NCBI GenBank assembly: GCA_036897095.1
Contig: JAYMSP010000010.1
Location: 62,001 to 126,000 of the forward strand
Length of the DNA: 64,000 nt
Source of the DNA: Plantago elongata
Lineage: Eukaryota; Streptophyta; Magnoliopsida; Lamiales; Plantaginaceae
Direction: 5' to 3'
The translations under genes and the position numbers were made by a program. Shown here one piece after another: positions 12,611 through 22,500 of this stretch. A model generated the notes under the pieces. That model saw only the letters and a program-made list of their open reading frames with translations, had not been told where the DNA came from and made no database searches. Numbering within the stretch: position 1 is the first letter of the stretch; every line of letters begins with the position of its first letter.

Positions 12611-13165
12611 ATGTCAAGAATTAACACCATAGCAACATTTTTTCTTCTTTTCTTCATCATACATGAAGTATCCGCACGGTCGTGCTTTCTTTCACATTAT
12701 CACGTTTACATAACTAACAAGATGCCAAACCCGCCTCCAACACCTCCAGTAAACCATCACTGCCGATCGAAAGACGATGATATCGGTCCACGTACACTTT
12801 ATTCCAATCAAACGAGCGACATCGAATTTTGTGGCGCCATACATGGCCGTACGTTATTTTGGTGTCACGTTACATGGAAAGAGCATAGCTTGAGTTTTGA
12901 TATTTTCAGCCCGAGGATATCGTTGCTTTTCTGCTCGGATAAGTGCACTTGGGTAATGAAACCCGACGGAATCTATGTCCTAAACAGTAAAGGCAGAGAT
13001 CTAGGGATGGCGTATTATTGGAATGGGACACTCGCTCCATATAGTCCGGTTATTCCTCCAGATTTGACACACACTCTCACTCCAAATAGTCCGGTTATTC
13101 CTCCAAATTCGACACACACTCTCGAAATGCATCAAATAGAGAAAGCGTCACATAAGATGTTGTAA
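12611..13165 (+). CDS. S-protein homologue (SPH) with tandem-repeat tail
   Basis: Single-exon gene of 184 residues in the plant self-incompatibility S1 (SPH) family of small secreted, cysteine-bearing proteins. Residues 1-22 look like a signal peptide ending HEVSA. The family core follows: HYHVYITNKMPN, HCRSKDDDIGPRTL, FCGAIHGRTLFWCHVTW, FDIF, C-S-D-K-C-TW and KPDGIYVL. The core ends near residue 140 (YYWNGT), where most family members stop. Here about 44 further residues follow, including two 15-residue units (LAPYSPVIPPDLTHT and LTPNSPVIPPNSTHT). Poppy PrsS, a family member, is the pistil self-incompatibility signal; most other members have no assigned function, so none is claimed. The closest relative in the window is at 16691-17134. 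Confidence 0.9.
   Translation: MSRINTIATFFLLFFIIHEVSARSCFLSHYHVYITNKMPNPPPTPPVNHHCRSKDDDIGPRTLYSNQTSDIEFCGAIHGRTLFWCHVTWKEHSLSFDIFSPRISLLFCSDKCTWVMKPDGIYVLNSKGRDLGMAYYWNGTLAPYSPVIPPDLTHTLTPNSPVIPPNSTHTLEMHQIEKASHKML
13031..13120 (+). repeat. Two 45-bp in-frame units at the end of SPH1
   Basis: Units 13031-13075 and 13076-13120 are close copies, each encoding L-x-P-x-SPVIPP-x-x-THT. The duplication keeps the frame and lies beyond the conserved SPH core. Confidence 0.85.
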
Positions 13166-13169
13166 TGAC

Positions 13170-13850
13170 ATCCAAATGATACTATAAGGAAATCTGTTAC
13201 TCGAGAAATTTTGCTTATAATGTTATAAGTGCGCATAATTTCTTGTAGGAATGAGAACAATTTATTACTTACAATCTCGAAAACTATAAGTCACGACATG
13301 AGCCTTTTGTGACTCTTTTCTATGTTACACAAGATTAAAAAGAAATCAATTGACAAATTAAGTTGAACTAGATCAGAAAATTAAGGACGAAACCTTTATT
13401 CGCTTTTTCAACCACACTGATAGATTTTTGAGCTCATATTATATACTAGAATGTGAAAACATGTTGTGCGTGTTATTGTGCATACTTACAATTAATTGAT
13501 TACATATATCAGTTTATATAATATTGTTGTTTTGATAATAATTTTTTTTTGAGTTGAATTAGAGATTAGGTTACTACAAATTGGAGAAGATAGAGAATTA
13601 AGATTGATTGTCATGTTTATTCAAGACGAATTAATTTGGCTGGGGTTGAATTATGATTTGAAATTTAATTATATAAGACATATTAAAACAAATCAATGAA
13701 AATTATATGATTGAATCCGGGCTTGTAATTTAATTTAATTAAACATATTTTTTTTAACTCAAGTCTAATTTACATTCTTATGAATTACAATTGAGTATCA
13801 TTTAATTTAAATTAAGTATTTATATATAAATCTATATTACTCTATTACAT
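13170..13850. other. Spacer between SPH1 and the decayed SPH copy
   Basis: AT-rich sequence; no gene seen. It is followed at once by two MITEs. Confidence 0.5.
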
Positions 13851-13853
13851 TAA

Positions 13854-13969
13854 GTTGTGTTCTCTTCAGCTAAAAATCACTTCAGTTCAGTTTAACTTGA
13901 CTTAGCTATAATTTATACCTTATTTTAATTCAGTTTAATTCAGTAGATTTCAGTTAAATAGAACACAAC
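13854..13969. mobile_element. Harbinger-like MITE, family A, copy 2
   Basis: 116-bp element with matching ends (GTTGTGTTCT at the left, AGAACACAAC at the right) flanked on both sides by TAA, the 3-bp target duplication typical of PIF/Harbinger elements. The interior carries TTCAGTTCAG words and the ATAATTTATA core. No coding capacity. Confidence 0.8.
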
Positions 13970-14251
13970 TAATTAAATTCAACTCCAAATGCATACACAA
14001 TTTTTAGGACGGATAGAATAGCTAATTAATTTCCTAAATGTTTGGATGTTACATACACGTAAACTTATTTACATATTATTTTATATTTCCCTATATATAT
14101 GATTTTACCAACCTTTACTTCCTTATTCATAAACTATTAAACGACCCATCAATATTCGACGGGAAGTTGAAAAATTAATATTTGGTGTTTTCTTCTATTG
14201 CTAAATCTAGCTATGGAGAACAAAATGTTAGTAATAGTAATATATGATTTA

Positions 14252-14374
14252 GGTTGTGTTATCTTTAACTGAAAATCAGTTCAGTTCAGTTCAGTTCGAC
14301 TTAGTTATAATTTATACTTTACTTCAGTTCAGTCCAGTCCAGTTCAATTAATTTCAGTTGGAGATAACACAACC
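14252..14374. mobile_element. Harbinger-like MITE, family A, best-preserved copy
   Basis: 123-bp element with nearly perfect terminal inverted repeats of about 23 bp: GGTTGTGTTATCTTTAACTG at the left and, reading the right end backwards, GGTTGTGTTATCTCCAACTG. Both sides carry a TTA target duplication (14249-14251 and 14375-14377). The interior is a run of CAGTTCAGTTCAG words around ATAATTTATA. It is the reference copy for the family in this window. Confidence 0.9.
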
Positions 14375-14391
14375 TTAACCTCCCAACCTTT

Positions 14392-14461
14392 ACTTCCTTA
14401 TTCATAAATTTCCAACTTTTAACCCTACTTCCTTTTTCATAAATTTCCAACTTTTAACCCT
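14392..14461. repeat. Two-copy 35-bp tandem repeat
   Basis: Units 14392-14426 and 14427-14461 differ at one position. They sit directly upstream of the decayed SPH copy, where its promoter would have been. A related ACTTCCTTATTCATAAA word also occurs about 280 bp upstream, on the other side of the MITE. Confidence 0.85.
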
Positions 14462-14516
14462 ATTAAAAGGACTGGACAAGAATGAAATTAACACCACTCA
14501 CATTTCACTCCACAAG

Positions 14517-15810
14517 ATGACTAGTCCCAAGTCAAGAATTGACACATAGGTACACTTCTAGTTATCTTCATAATATCCAACGTTTATGGTGTATTCGCAC
14601 ACTCCTGCATTTCCAAACATTGTCACATTTATATAACCAACAAAAAAATACCAAACTCTACGGTGACGCACCATGTTGATCCAGAGACGATGATATAGAT
14701 CTACGTTACCTTACATTTAAAAGTCAAAGTGGCATTGCATTTTGTTTAAATATTTTTCATCAAACAAAATTCTGGTGTGAGTTTACATGAATGTGTAACG
14801 GGTAAAATTCATTTTAGGTACTTGAAAGCGAGACGTTTTCGATTTTCATATTTTAAAAAGGTCGTGTCCAATTTAAGTACTAAATATCAACCATCTGGTC
14901 CAATTCAGGTACTCCGAGTAATTTTCACCCATTTCCAATTAAGTTGACCAATTCGATCGAATTTGACCATTTATGTGACACGTGTCAACGTCTCGTTAAT
15001 TCTGGGACTTTTAATAAAAAAATAACTTAAAACAATTTTTTTAAATTACTAAAAATTATTTAAAATTTTAAAATTATTCAAAATTTAAAATAAAATTATA
15101 AAAAAATTTATTGAAAATTAAAAACTTACAAAAACTTATTAAAAAATTTTAAAAATTTTAAAAGTTAATAACACATATATATTAAAAATTACAAAAAAAT
15201 ATTAAAATTTAATTAAATTTTTTTTGAATATTTCGGACTTTATAAATTGGTGTTAAACTTTGGATATTATAACATACTCAAATTTTGAAAAAAATGTCTG
15301 AAATATTCAGAGAAATTTTAATAATTTTTAATAAAATTGTAATTTTAAATTTTTTAAAATAATTTTATAATTTTTTTAATATTCTTTATTAATTTTTAAA
15401 ATTTTATTTTAAATTTTTAAAAATTTTAAACATTTTTAGTAATTTTTAAAAACATTTTTAATTTTTTTTTTAAGTCTTAGAATTATTGAGATGCTGACAC
15501 ATGCCACACAATCGGTCAAAATTGGAAGAATTAACTTGAAAATTGATCGGAGTACCTAAATTGAACATGGTGGTTAATATTTAGTACTTAAATTGAACAC
15601 GATCTCTTTGAAGTATGAAAATTGAAAACGTCTCACTCTAAAGTATCTAAAATAAAATAACCCACACCGGTTCACCTCTGATTTACAATAAGTATTCAGG
15701 AGAGCTTCTAAAATCTAGAGGCAACTATGTTCACTTGGAAGAGAATTCGTCTCATCGACATGGATGGCAACCGTGGAGGGGGGTGGTATAAATGGGATGG
15801 ACACATGATG
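14517..15810 (+). pseudogene. Decayed S-protein homologue split by a transposable element
   Basis: The leader and start (CACTCCACAAG then ATG at 14517) and the first codons (MTSPKSRIDT) match the SPH gene at 16691, but a stop follows at once. Downstream pieces still recall the family: HSCISKHCHIYITNK-like text near 14600-14645, AGACGATGATAT (DDD) near 14685 and FWCEFT near 14770. At 14800 the gene is interrupted by an 864-bp inverted-repeat element. After it come a TTCACTTGG (TW) motif and a final WDG near 15800. The promoter-proximal layout is like the two intact copies, so this is a third tandem SPH duplicate that has died. Confidence 0.85.
14800..15663. mobile_element. 864-bp foldback element inserted in the SPH pseudogene
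   Basis: The two ends are long inverted copies of each other. The left end begins GGGTAAAATTCATTTTAGGT; the right end read backwards begins GGGTTATTTTATTTTAGATA. Similarity then runs inward through GAGACGTTTTC, TTTCATA, TCGTGT, CAATTTAAGTACTAAATAT and AGGTACTCCGA. The interior is extremely AT-rich and also roughly self-complementary around a centre near 15230, so nearly the whole element could fold into one hairpin. No protein is encoded. I could not identify a clean target-site duplication, so the superfamily is open (Mutator-like or foldback). Confidence 0.85.
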
Positions 15811-15819
15811 CTAACAATT

Positions 15820-16620
15820 TTGGGAAGAGACAACTTAGTTATAAAATACTTAACCACTAATTTCACCACTAATTAATTGATCGAAATTTGAATCACTCTT
15901 TATTTATTTAAAAAAAAAAAGAAATTATAAATATCATACAATCATAATGTTCATGTAACATTTTTCATAAAAATACCCATTTGTCAATAACATAGTCGTT
16001 TGTGTTGACCTGAAAGGTCGAATCCATATGTAATGATAACAAATATTATATCACAGACTAACATTTTTATAAATTCAATATATCTCCACTAAATTCATAT
16101 AAAGTTTGCTAAGTTAAATTTAATTTTCATCAACCTGCCATCGTTCCGAAACGTCGTCTAAAATGTTAATTTATTCGATCAATTTTCCAAAAACAAAGTA
16201 TGAAAATCTTTTCAATTTTTTTTTATATATTACCGTTTTAATTAATATTTTTTCTAGTTAGCACCGTTTCTCCGATGACTTTGAGATATTGTTAGAGACC
16301 CATTTTATTTATCCTCTTCATTGTAATGGTTAACAGTACTTCCTGTACTAATTAATAAGTTCATAGACTAAAACATAGTACTACAGTACATGTTGTTTCA
16401 ATGTACGTATGATATTTATTTTATCTGTTATATAGTTATTAAATCTATTTGCATTTAATTTCTTAATCAATTTGTAAATACAGATGCATCTATCATTTTG
16501 GTAAGGAACGTGAATAATTCATTAGTTTCATGAAAATTTGACGTTACAAATTAGAATGAATATTACATTCCTAATTAATATTTATTTTCCCTAATTATTA
16601 TATTCCTTTTTTCATAATTT
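15820..16620. other. Spacer upstream of SPH2
   Basis: AT-rich; nothing recognisable apart from the SPH2 promoter at its end. Confidence 0.5.
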
Positions 16621-16625
16621 TAACT

Positions 16626-16633
16626 CTATAAAG
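16626..16633 (+). promoter_or_regulatory. TATA box of SPH2
   Basis: CTATAAAG sits about 64 bp upstream of the ATG at 16691, at a position similar to that in SPH1. Confidence 0.55.
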
Positions 16634-16690
16634 GTTGGGACTTGCAAGAAGAAAAAAAATCCACATTAATTCACATCTCACTTCACAAAG

Positions 16691-17134
16691 ATGTCTTGTT
16701 CCAAGTCAAAAATTGACACCATAGCTACACTTTCCCTTGTTCTGTTGATCATAATTTCCAACGCTTATAATGTATCTGCACTTAGTTGTTTCTTGTTGTC
16801 ACATTATCACGTTTATATAACCAACAAGATCCCAAACTCTGTTGTGACAATTCATTGCAAATCCAAAGATGATGATCGCGGTCAGCAAATCCTTAAATAC
16901 AATGATCAAAGTGACATTCACTTTTGCGGCACTTTTCTTGGACCGACGTTGTACTGGTGTCACGTTACATGGAATTCTAACAGTTTAAGATTTGACGTTT
17001 TCAATGAGAGACTCGTTAAGGAGTTATGTGCAAATCATTGCACTTGGGAAGCTAGACCCGATGGAATTTATTTCATCGACAGACGTGGAATAGAGATGAT
17101 GCGGGCGTATTTTTGGGATGGTTGGAATGGATAG
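16691..17134 (+). CDS. S-protein homologue (SPH), standard length
   Basis: Single-exon gene of 147 residues in the plant S1/SPH family. Residues 1-31 form a hydrophobic signal peptide (LSLVLLIIISNAYNVSA). The mature part has the family landmarks in order: HYHVYITNKIPN, HCKSKDDDRG, IHFCGTFLGPTLYWCHVTW, FDVF, C-ANH-C-TWEARPDGIYFI and a final YFWDGWNG. It stops where family members normally stop, unlike SPH1. The same start pattern (KIDTIAT versus RINTIAT) and the shared HYHVYITNK show that the two genes and the pseudogene between them came from tandem duplication. The protein is expected to be secreted; no ligand or role can be assigned from sequence. Confidence 0.93.
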   Translation: MSCSKSKIDTIATLSLVLLIIISNAYNVSALSCFLLSHYHVYITNKIPNSVVTIHCKSKDDDRGQQILKYNDQSDIHFCGTFLGPTLYWCHVTWNSNSLRFDVFNERLVKELCANHCTWEARPDGIYFIDRRGIEMMRAYFWDGWNG

Positions 17135-17379
17135 CAGGGCTCTAATTGTCAGATTCCAAGTTTCGACACATAAGCTATGACTATATAAAATGAATCAAAT
17201 AATGTTTTGTTCCGGATTAGAAGTGAGTTCGATTGAGGTACTTAAATATAAAGATTTAATTTGAATTGAGAAAATTCAATTGAGTTTATAACCGAACACT
17301 CTGGATATGTCATTCTAAACACATTTTTCTTATCCGGCTGCATTTGGATCTCATACCACTTCTCATGATATATAGACTC

Positions 17380-17725
17380 TGTTTAGACTACTTTTTCAGC
17401 TTGATTTTTAACTCCATGAGTTTTTTTAGTAAAAAACTCATTACGTAAACGCGTAGCTTTTGAGAAGCTAATCGAGTTAGCTTGTTAAAAAAAAGCTACA
17501 TAACTAGCTTAGCTAACTATTCAGCTAATAGCTAGCTTTTCACCTCCATGAATTTTTTTTAGTAAAAAACTCGTTATGTGAAAGCGTAGCTTTTCAAACA
17601 AGCTAGCTGAAAAGCTAACTGGTTTGAGAAGTTAATCAAGTTAGCTTGTTAAAAAAACTACATAACCAGCTGTAAGTTAATTATTTAGCTATCAGCTACA
17701 TTCTCAACTAGTTTTGTTGAAAATA
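17380..17725. mobile_element. MITE-like family C, with internal duplication
   Basis: AGCTAGC/TTAGCTTGTT-rich element with two internal copies of a roughly 190-bp unit (shared words include GTAAAAAACTC, GCGTAGCTTTT and TTAGCTTGTTAAAAAA). The outer ends pair as TTTAGACTACTTTTTCA on the left and, read backwards, TTTAGTCTATTTTCA on the right. A related copy lies at 33724-33915. Confidence 0.65.
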
Positions 17726-17739
17726 GACTAAATTAATAA

Positions 17740-18410
17740 TTGGTGAGTATTGTGATTTGTAATCTAAAAGAATTAAAGTTGAAGGTGTACTTGTAATTGA
17801 GTGTAGATGAGAATTTTATTTCTTTGAATTGAATCTAGTTTGTTATCTCAAATAAAGTATCGTATTCTCAATGAAGTGTGTGAATATAGAACATTACTAG
17901 TGTGAGCACCCTAAATTCTAATAGAGAACGGTTTGCAGAAGATAGAAAATAATTATCCATCATATCTTTTAACATGAAATTCTAATGGAATACGTGAATA
18001 CGAATTTTTCTTAACAAAAGAAAAGGCTAGACTGGATTGGGCAGCTTATAAACGTGAAGAAAGAATTTGGGCCTGGGTGTTCTTCTGGGCTGGGCTCCTA
18101 GTGTGGTTTTCGATCATGGGCTTATGATCTAATGTCATACACTATTAGTCTATTACCATTAACTTTTATGTTTAATCTAACCATAACCATAAAATTATGT
18201 TTTATTTTAAACCCTTGTTTAAAATAACCAATGTATTACAAACTTTTATAAGATGCTAACACAATATCAAATATTTAACTATAAACATTGTATGCTCATA
18301 TTGTAAATTGGATTTATTATATGTTTAATATATGCATCTTAAACCAAGAAGATACTTATAAATGTAATGTTTGTAGATACTAGCAATACGACATTAATTT
18401 GGGTACAGAT
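17740..18410. other. Intergenic region
   Basis: AT-rich, no gene seen. Confidence 0.5.
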
Positions 18411-18414
18411 TAGG

Positions 18415-18519
18415 ATATAATTTGAGTGGCTTTTTTTAATAATTTTTTTAATTGAAATTGATTTTTTTTAATAAAATATTCAACTTGAGTAAGAAAATGA
18501 CCGATCTAACCATACAACA
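18415..18519. repeat. Dispersed repeat family B, copy 2
   Basis: Shares TATAATTTGAGTGG, AATTGAAATTGA, AATAAAATATTC, GAGTAAG-AAATGACCG and ACAACAAAC-type words in the same order as the copies at 4800 and 27232. Confidence 0.6.
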
Positions 18520-19357
18520 AACTGAAACGATTATCGTAAAAGATACTGAAGGTATTATTAGAGATGAACTACTACCTACTTGAACATGTGACATGCTGGT
18601 TGAACTTTTGTCCGTCCGTAGGCCCAGAACCATATCACCCAGCATAAGATGATGGGATCATTTTGTAGAATAAATATCCGGTGAGGTAATGTTTTAATAT
18701 GCATTATTGTTAATTATTTTTTTCTATTTAATACTATATGATGGACGTATATACGTGGATCCCACTGTGGATTAATCACATTTATTTAATCCTGCCAGAA
18801 TCAGATTGTAAATTACCTTTTTCTATTTCAAAATTCACAGAAAGAAAAACAAGTATAAAAAACATTATCCTCTTTGCTTTATAACGTTCTTTATACATTC
18901 TCGAGATAATTATAATGATTATAAAGAAATTGGAAGCTTTGGTATGGTTGTGAACTGCTCGTGTGAAAAAGGTTAGTTTGTTGCACAAAAAGGCAAATAA
19001 AGCCGTAGCTTTATTGCAAACAGAAAGGCTTCTGTGAGCTATGTATAGAAATGGTGTAATACACCCGTTATTAAAATATCACAAGTTTAATTTTTTTAAT
19101 TAATGATATTTATTTTATGTATAGAAATTTATTAGAGAACTTTTTTAAAACGATAAAATTTTTTTTAATAGAATCAAGAGCACAAAAAATACTATGAACG
19201 GATCATTACAAGAGAAACATGGAACAACATCGTCTAAATCATACATCAATTACACGCCCATATTCATTGGAGGGTTGTTGATACTGAGTATTTATTCGAC
19301 TGAATATTGTAAATGTAATATTGTATCTCAAAAAAGAAAAAAAGATAGATTAGAAAG

Positions 19358-19460
19358 GGATCTGATTGGTATGCAATTTGAATTGACAAAAACCAATTTA
19401 AATTGTCCATTTTGTACATAAATCGGCAATTTGAATTGGCTTGCATACCAAACAGTCACC
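19358..19460. mobile_element. Short MITE, family D, copy 1
   Basis: 103-bp element. The left end GGATCTGATTGGTATGCAA pairs with the right end read backwards, GGTGACTGTTTGGTATGCAA. It resembles the larger element at 27455-27696 (GGGGCTGATTGGCGTGCGA). Non-coding. Confidence 0.65.
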
Positions 19461-19489
19461 TAATTATGAATTAGGATATATGGATAGCG

Positions 19490-19720
19490 ATATTTAGTTG
19501 GTGTTTGGTGTAGAGTTGTAGTTGAATCTGTTTGAATAGAGGAAAATTAATGTAATTGTAGTTGTAGAGAGTTGTAGTTGAATCTGTAAAGTTGTAGATG
19601 AATTGACTAAATTGTAGTTGAGAATTGTAATTGTAAAAGGTATTATAGGTTGAAAATTGAGTGAGAATTGAATTGTAATAGAATTAAAATTGTAATTGAA
19701 TCCTGAAAAAACAAACAAAT
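19490..19720. repeat. Low-complexity GTTGTAGTTGAAT-rich stretch
   Basis: Many overlapping copies of AATTGTAGTTG and TAATTGAAT words. It looks like a degenerate MITE interior or simple-sequence expansion; the ends do not pair convincingly. Confidence 0.4.
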
Positions 19721-20939
19721 ATCATATTCAAATTGCATGAAAAACACAAAGTGGACTCATTTCAATTACAATAGAATTGCAATTATTAATCAAATAATCA
19801 CTTAATCAGTAACTGAAATTAATCTATTACTATTATAAAAAGAAAGACCGTCAGTATAGTTAGTGTACCAATTTATTTATTTACCTTTTTACCCCTCATC
19901 CAATCAAACTTTTACAATAAAAAATAATTTCCTTACAACTTGACCCTATCGGTTACTACTCCATTCACCTATTTATTCTCCATCACCATTTTGAACAATA
20001 CTACTTTACGACCACCATGCATCTAACATACAGAACTCAACATTGAATAAGTAATTTAAATTAAATGATTCAACTTTACAATGTCATTTTTATTGTACAT
20101 AATCAATAAATACTTTTGTATTTTCTTTTCTCTAACATAAAGAATCTGAATTCAAATTTTGTAATATGGTTTTAATCTAATTAATTAATTATATTAATTT
20201 TTAGATTATAAGTATATAATAAATTAAAAAATTCATACGCGAGTACGGCGTATCAATTTTTCTGGTATGATATAAAATTATCCATTTCTAACCACTCCTA
20301 ACTTGTTATTTAGTTGTGCCTACTATATTTACTTTATGCTACATCCCACATTGCACATAATTACAAAATACTCACAGCTAGAGCCATTCATTTGGGGGTT
20401 ACAATAAACAAATTAAATTAATATGATTTGTAATACTATATATTATTACCCATTTGCCCATAATAACGTGGAATGATCATGTCGCAAATAATACGTAATT
20501 GGTCGGTCGCACCAACAAGGCCCCCCATCTCGTTGTAAGGTTGTTATCCCCATTTGTACCTAAGAAATGCCTAAATTACATTCCATGTAAGGTAATTATT
20601 CGAGTTAAATTATTTCATCGTGTTGAATTTTATACATATTTTTACTTTATACTTAATAAATTATTTAAAATATTAATTTCTCAAAAAATCATCACAGTAT
20701 CTAACTATCAAATTATATATTTAACTACAAATATTAATTGTTTAACTTTTTAACACCGTATATTAAGAAAATGTAATAAGTTACGTTTGCATTATCAACA
20801 TTTATAATCGGGTAATATCTAATCTAAATATATATTATATATAATAAAAGTGGTACTTAAAGTAGGAGAGAATGTGATAAGATTTTTGTAGTTATTTTGA
20901 TTTACATGGATCTTTGAATCAATGTGTACTTAACTGTTT

Positions 20940-21112
20940 TGAATGAAATTAAAGTTTTCGGTTCCAAAAGTAGGAGATATATTGATAAAGTAGGGGAAAA
21001 TTAAATATTTTAGGAGTGAGATTTTTCATTTAAGTGATGTGAAGATGAAGTTGTGACGGACCAAAATAACCAAAATAAAATACGGGAAGATGAAGTTGGG
21101 ACAAAAGGAGTA
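20940..21112. mobile_element. Stowaway-like MITE remnant
   Basis: Read backwards, this stretch gives ACTCCTTTTGTCCCAACTTC, CATCTTCCCGTAT, TTTTGGTCCGTCACAACTT, and later ATATCTCCTACTTT. The words and their order match the Stowaway element at 58534-58749. Its other terminus is not clear, and a second piece of the same family (TTTTTCATTTAAGTTATG) follows near 21195, so the copy is broken or nested. Confidence 0.6.
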
Positions 21113-21683
21113 TTAAAGTATGAAATAGATTGAATAAACTACCAGAGATTGTGAAAATATATAATTGATGATAAATAAAGAAGAAAATATATTTTTCATT
21201 TAAGTTATGTAAAGTTGATTGGGATGTTTCAAAATCGAATGCAGATGCATGTTGAATTCGAGACAGAGAGAGTAATTCTTATGTGTTTCGTAGGGAGCCA
21301 AAATACTAGTTCGGAGTTGTTGGGGGCCAACTAAATAAAATTTGTTATAATATTATTTTATATTTGATTCGAGTTTGAGGGATACAATTTATTTTACAAA
21401 GAAAATTAGTATGTATCAGTTGTTATTTAATGGGTGGAGTATATGTTATCTCTAAATGCGGTTCAACTTGGATCATATCACTTACAAAGCAATTCGACAT
21501 GATAAATCGTATTTTACATTATTTATAATTACTATAAAACTAGACTAGCATTGAATGTTAAATAATGAATAAAGTTATTTGTAAATTTTATTTTCTCGAT
21601 TAATTAATTTATTTTATTCATTAATAAAAATAATTATCTCGTGTCATCGTCACAAATTATTACTAGTTTATAGATAAAGATAT

Positions 21684-21844
21684 AAGAGCTGATTGACATG
21701 ACACTCAAATGACCATTTGAATGGAATTTTGGTGAAATTGTATTTGTAATGGAATTGAAAATTGGGTATTTAAAGTGTATTTTAGACCAAATCAATATTC
21801 ATCGAGTCAAATTGAGCGATTTAAATGCTATGGAAATCGGCTCC
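21684..21844. mobile_element. MITE, family D, copy 2 (diverged)
   Basis: The left end AGAGCTGATTGACATG pairs loosely with the right end read backwards, GGAGCCGATTTCCATAGCAT. Both resemble the ends of the element at 27455-27696. Interior AT-rich, non-coding. Confidence 0.45.
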
Positions 21845-22500
21845 ATAGTTTGTAAGTAAATATATAGATTGGCCACGTCCTACAAAGTTTGTTTCTAATA
21901 AAAGTTGCTCGTATTCCTTTTTTCTCTGAATGATGTAGATAACCCATAATTATTACCAGTTGAGTACATATTGGGTAAACCCCACATCTTTACATCACAA
22001 TCTACAAAGTATTAACCATATAAGTGAAGTTAAGTCGTGTTACATTGCAACGTGTTAACATTTAATTAAAATACATTAAATCACATATATTCACTTCCGG
22101 ATGGCTATTATTTATTATTAAATCATATGTATATTACTATATATGGAGTATCTTTTTGTGAAATTGAAAATAGAAATAGAAAGTGAGGTAGGAACCAAAT
22201 GGAAGAAAACAAAGCATAAAAAAAGCAAAATGAACAATAATTTGTGGGTTGGGTTGGGTTGTTTGATTTGATCCTACAAACACTTACAAAGGCCACCATT
22301 TATTTAAAAGTATTTGAATATTATTATTAGAATAATCATGTCTTGTATTAACCTCATGTCTTAGAAACAAAAGCCATGTGATCTTGCGTAGGCCTTGCAA
22401 TAACCAAATCCTTTTTTCTCTTCCATTCTCTTCTCTTCACAGCTCACCTGATTGACTTCTCGCCGTGTAATCCATCTCACCGGAGCTGAATTTCGCAGCC

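Larger units (their letters stand above)
19800..22400. other. Intergenic region upstream of the HRGP-like gene
   Basis: Apart from the MITE pieces listed separately, no genes are seen. The pyrimidine-rich run near 22405-22440 (CTTTTTTCTCTTCC) and the sequence to 22500 probably form the core promoter and leader of the next gene. Confidence 0.5.

Noticed and set aside
14800-15663. Interrupting element considered as an LTR retroelement or solo LTR
   Set aside because: The ends are inverted, not direct, repeats, and there is no TG...CA terminus, primer-binding site or polypurine tract.
12611-17134. Repeated segments considered as a CRISPR-like array
   Set aside because: The repeats are duplicated genes, MITEs and short tandem units in a plant nuclear genome; there is no regular repeat-spacer pattern.
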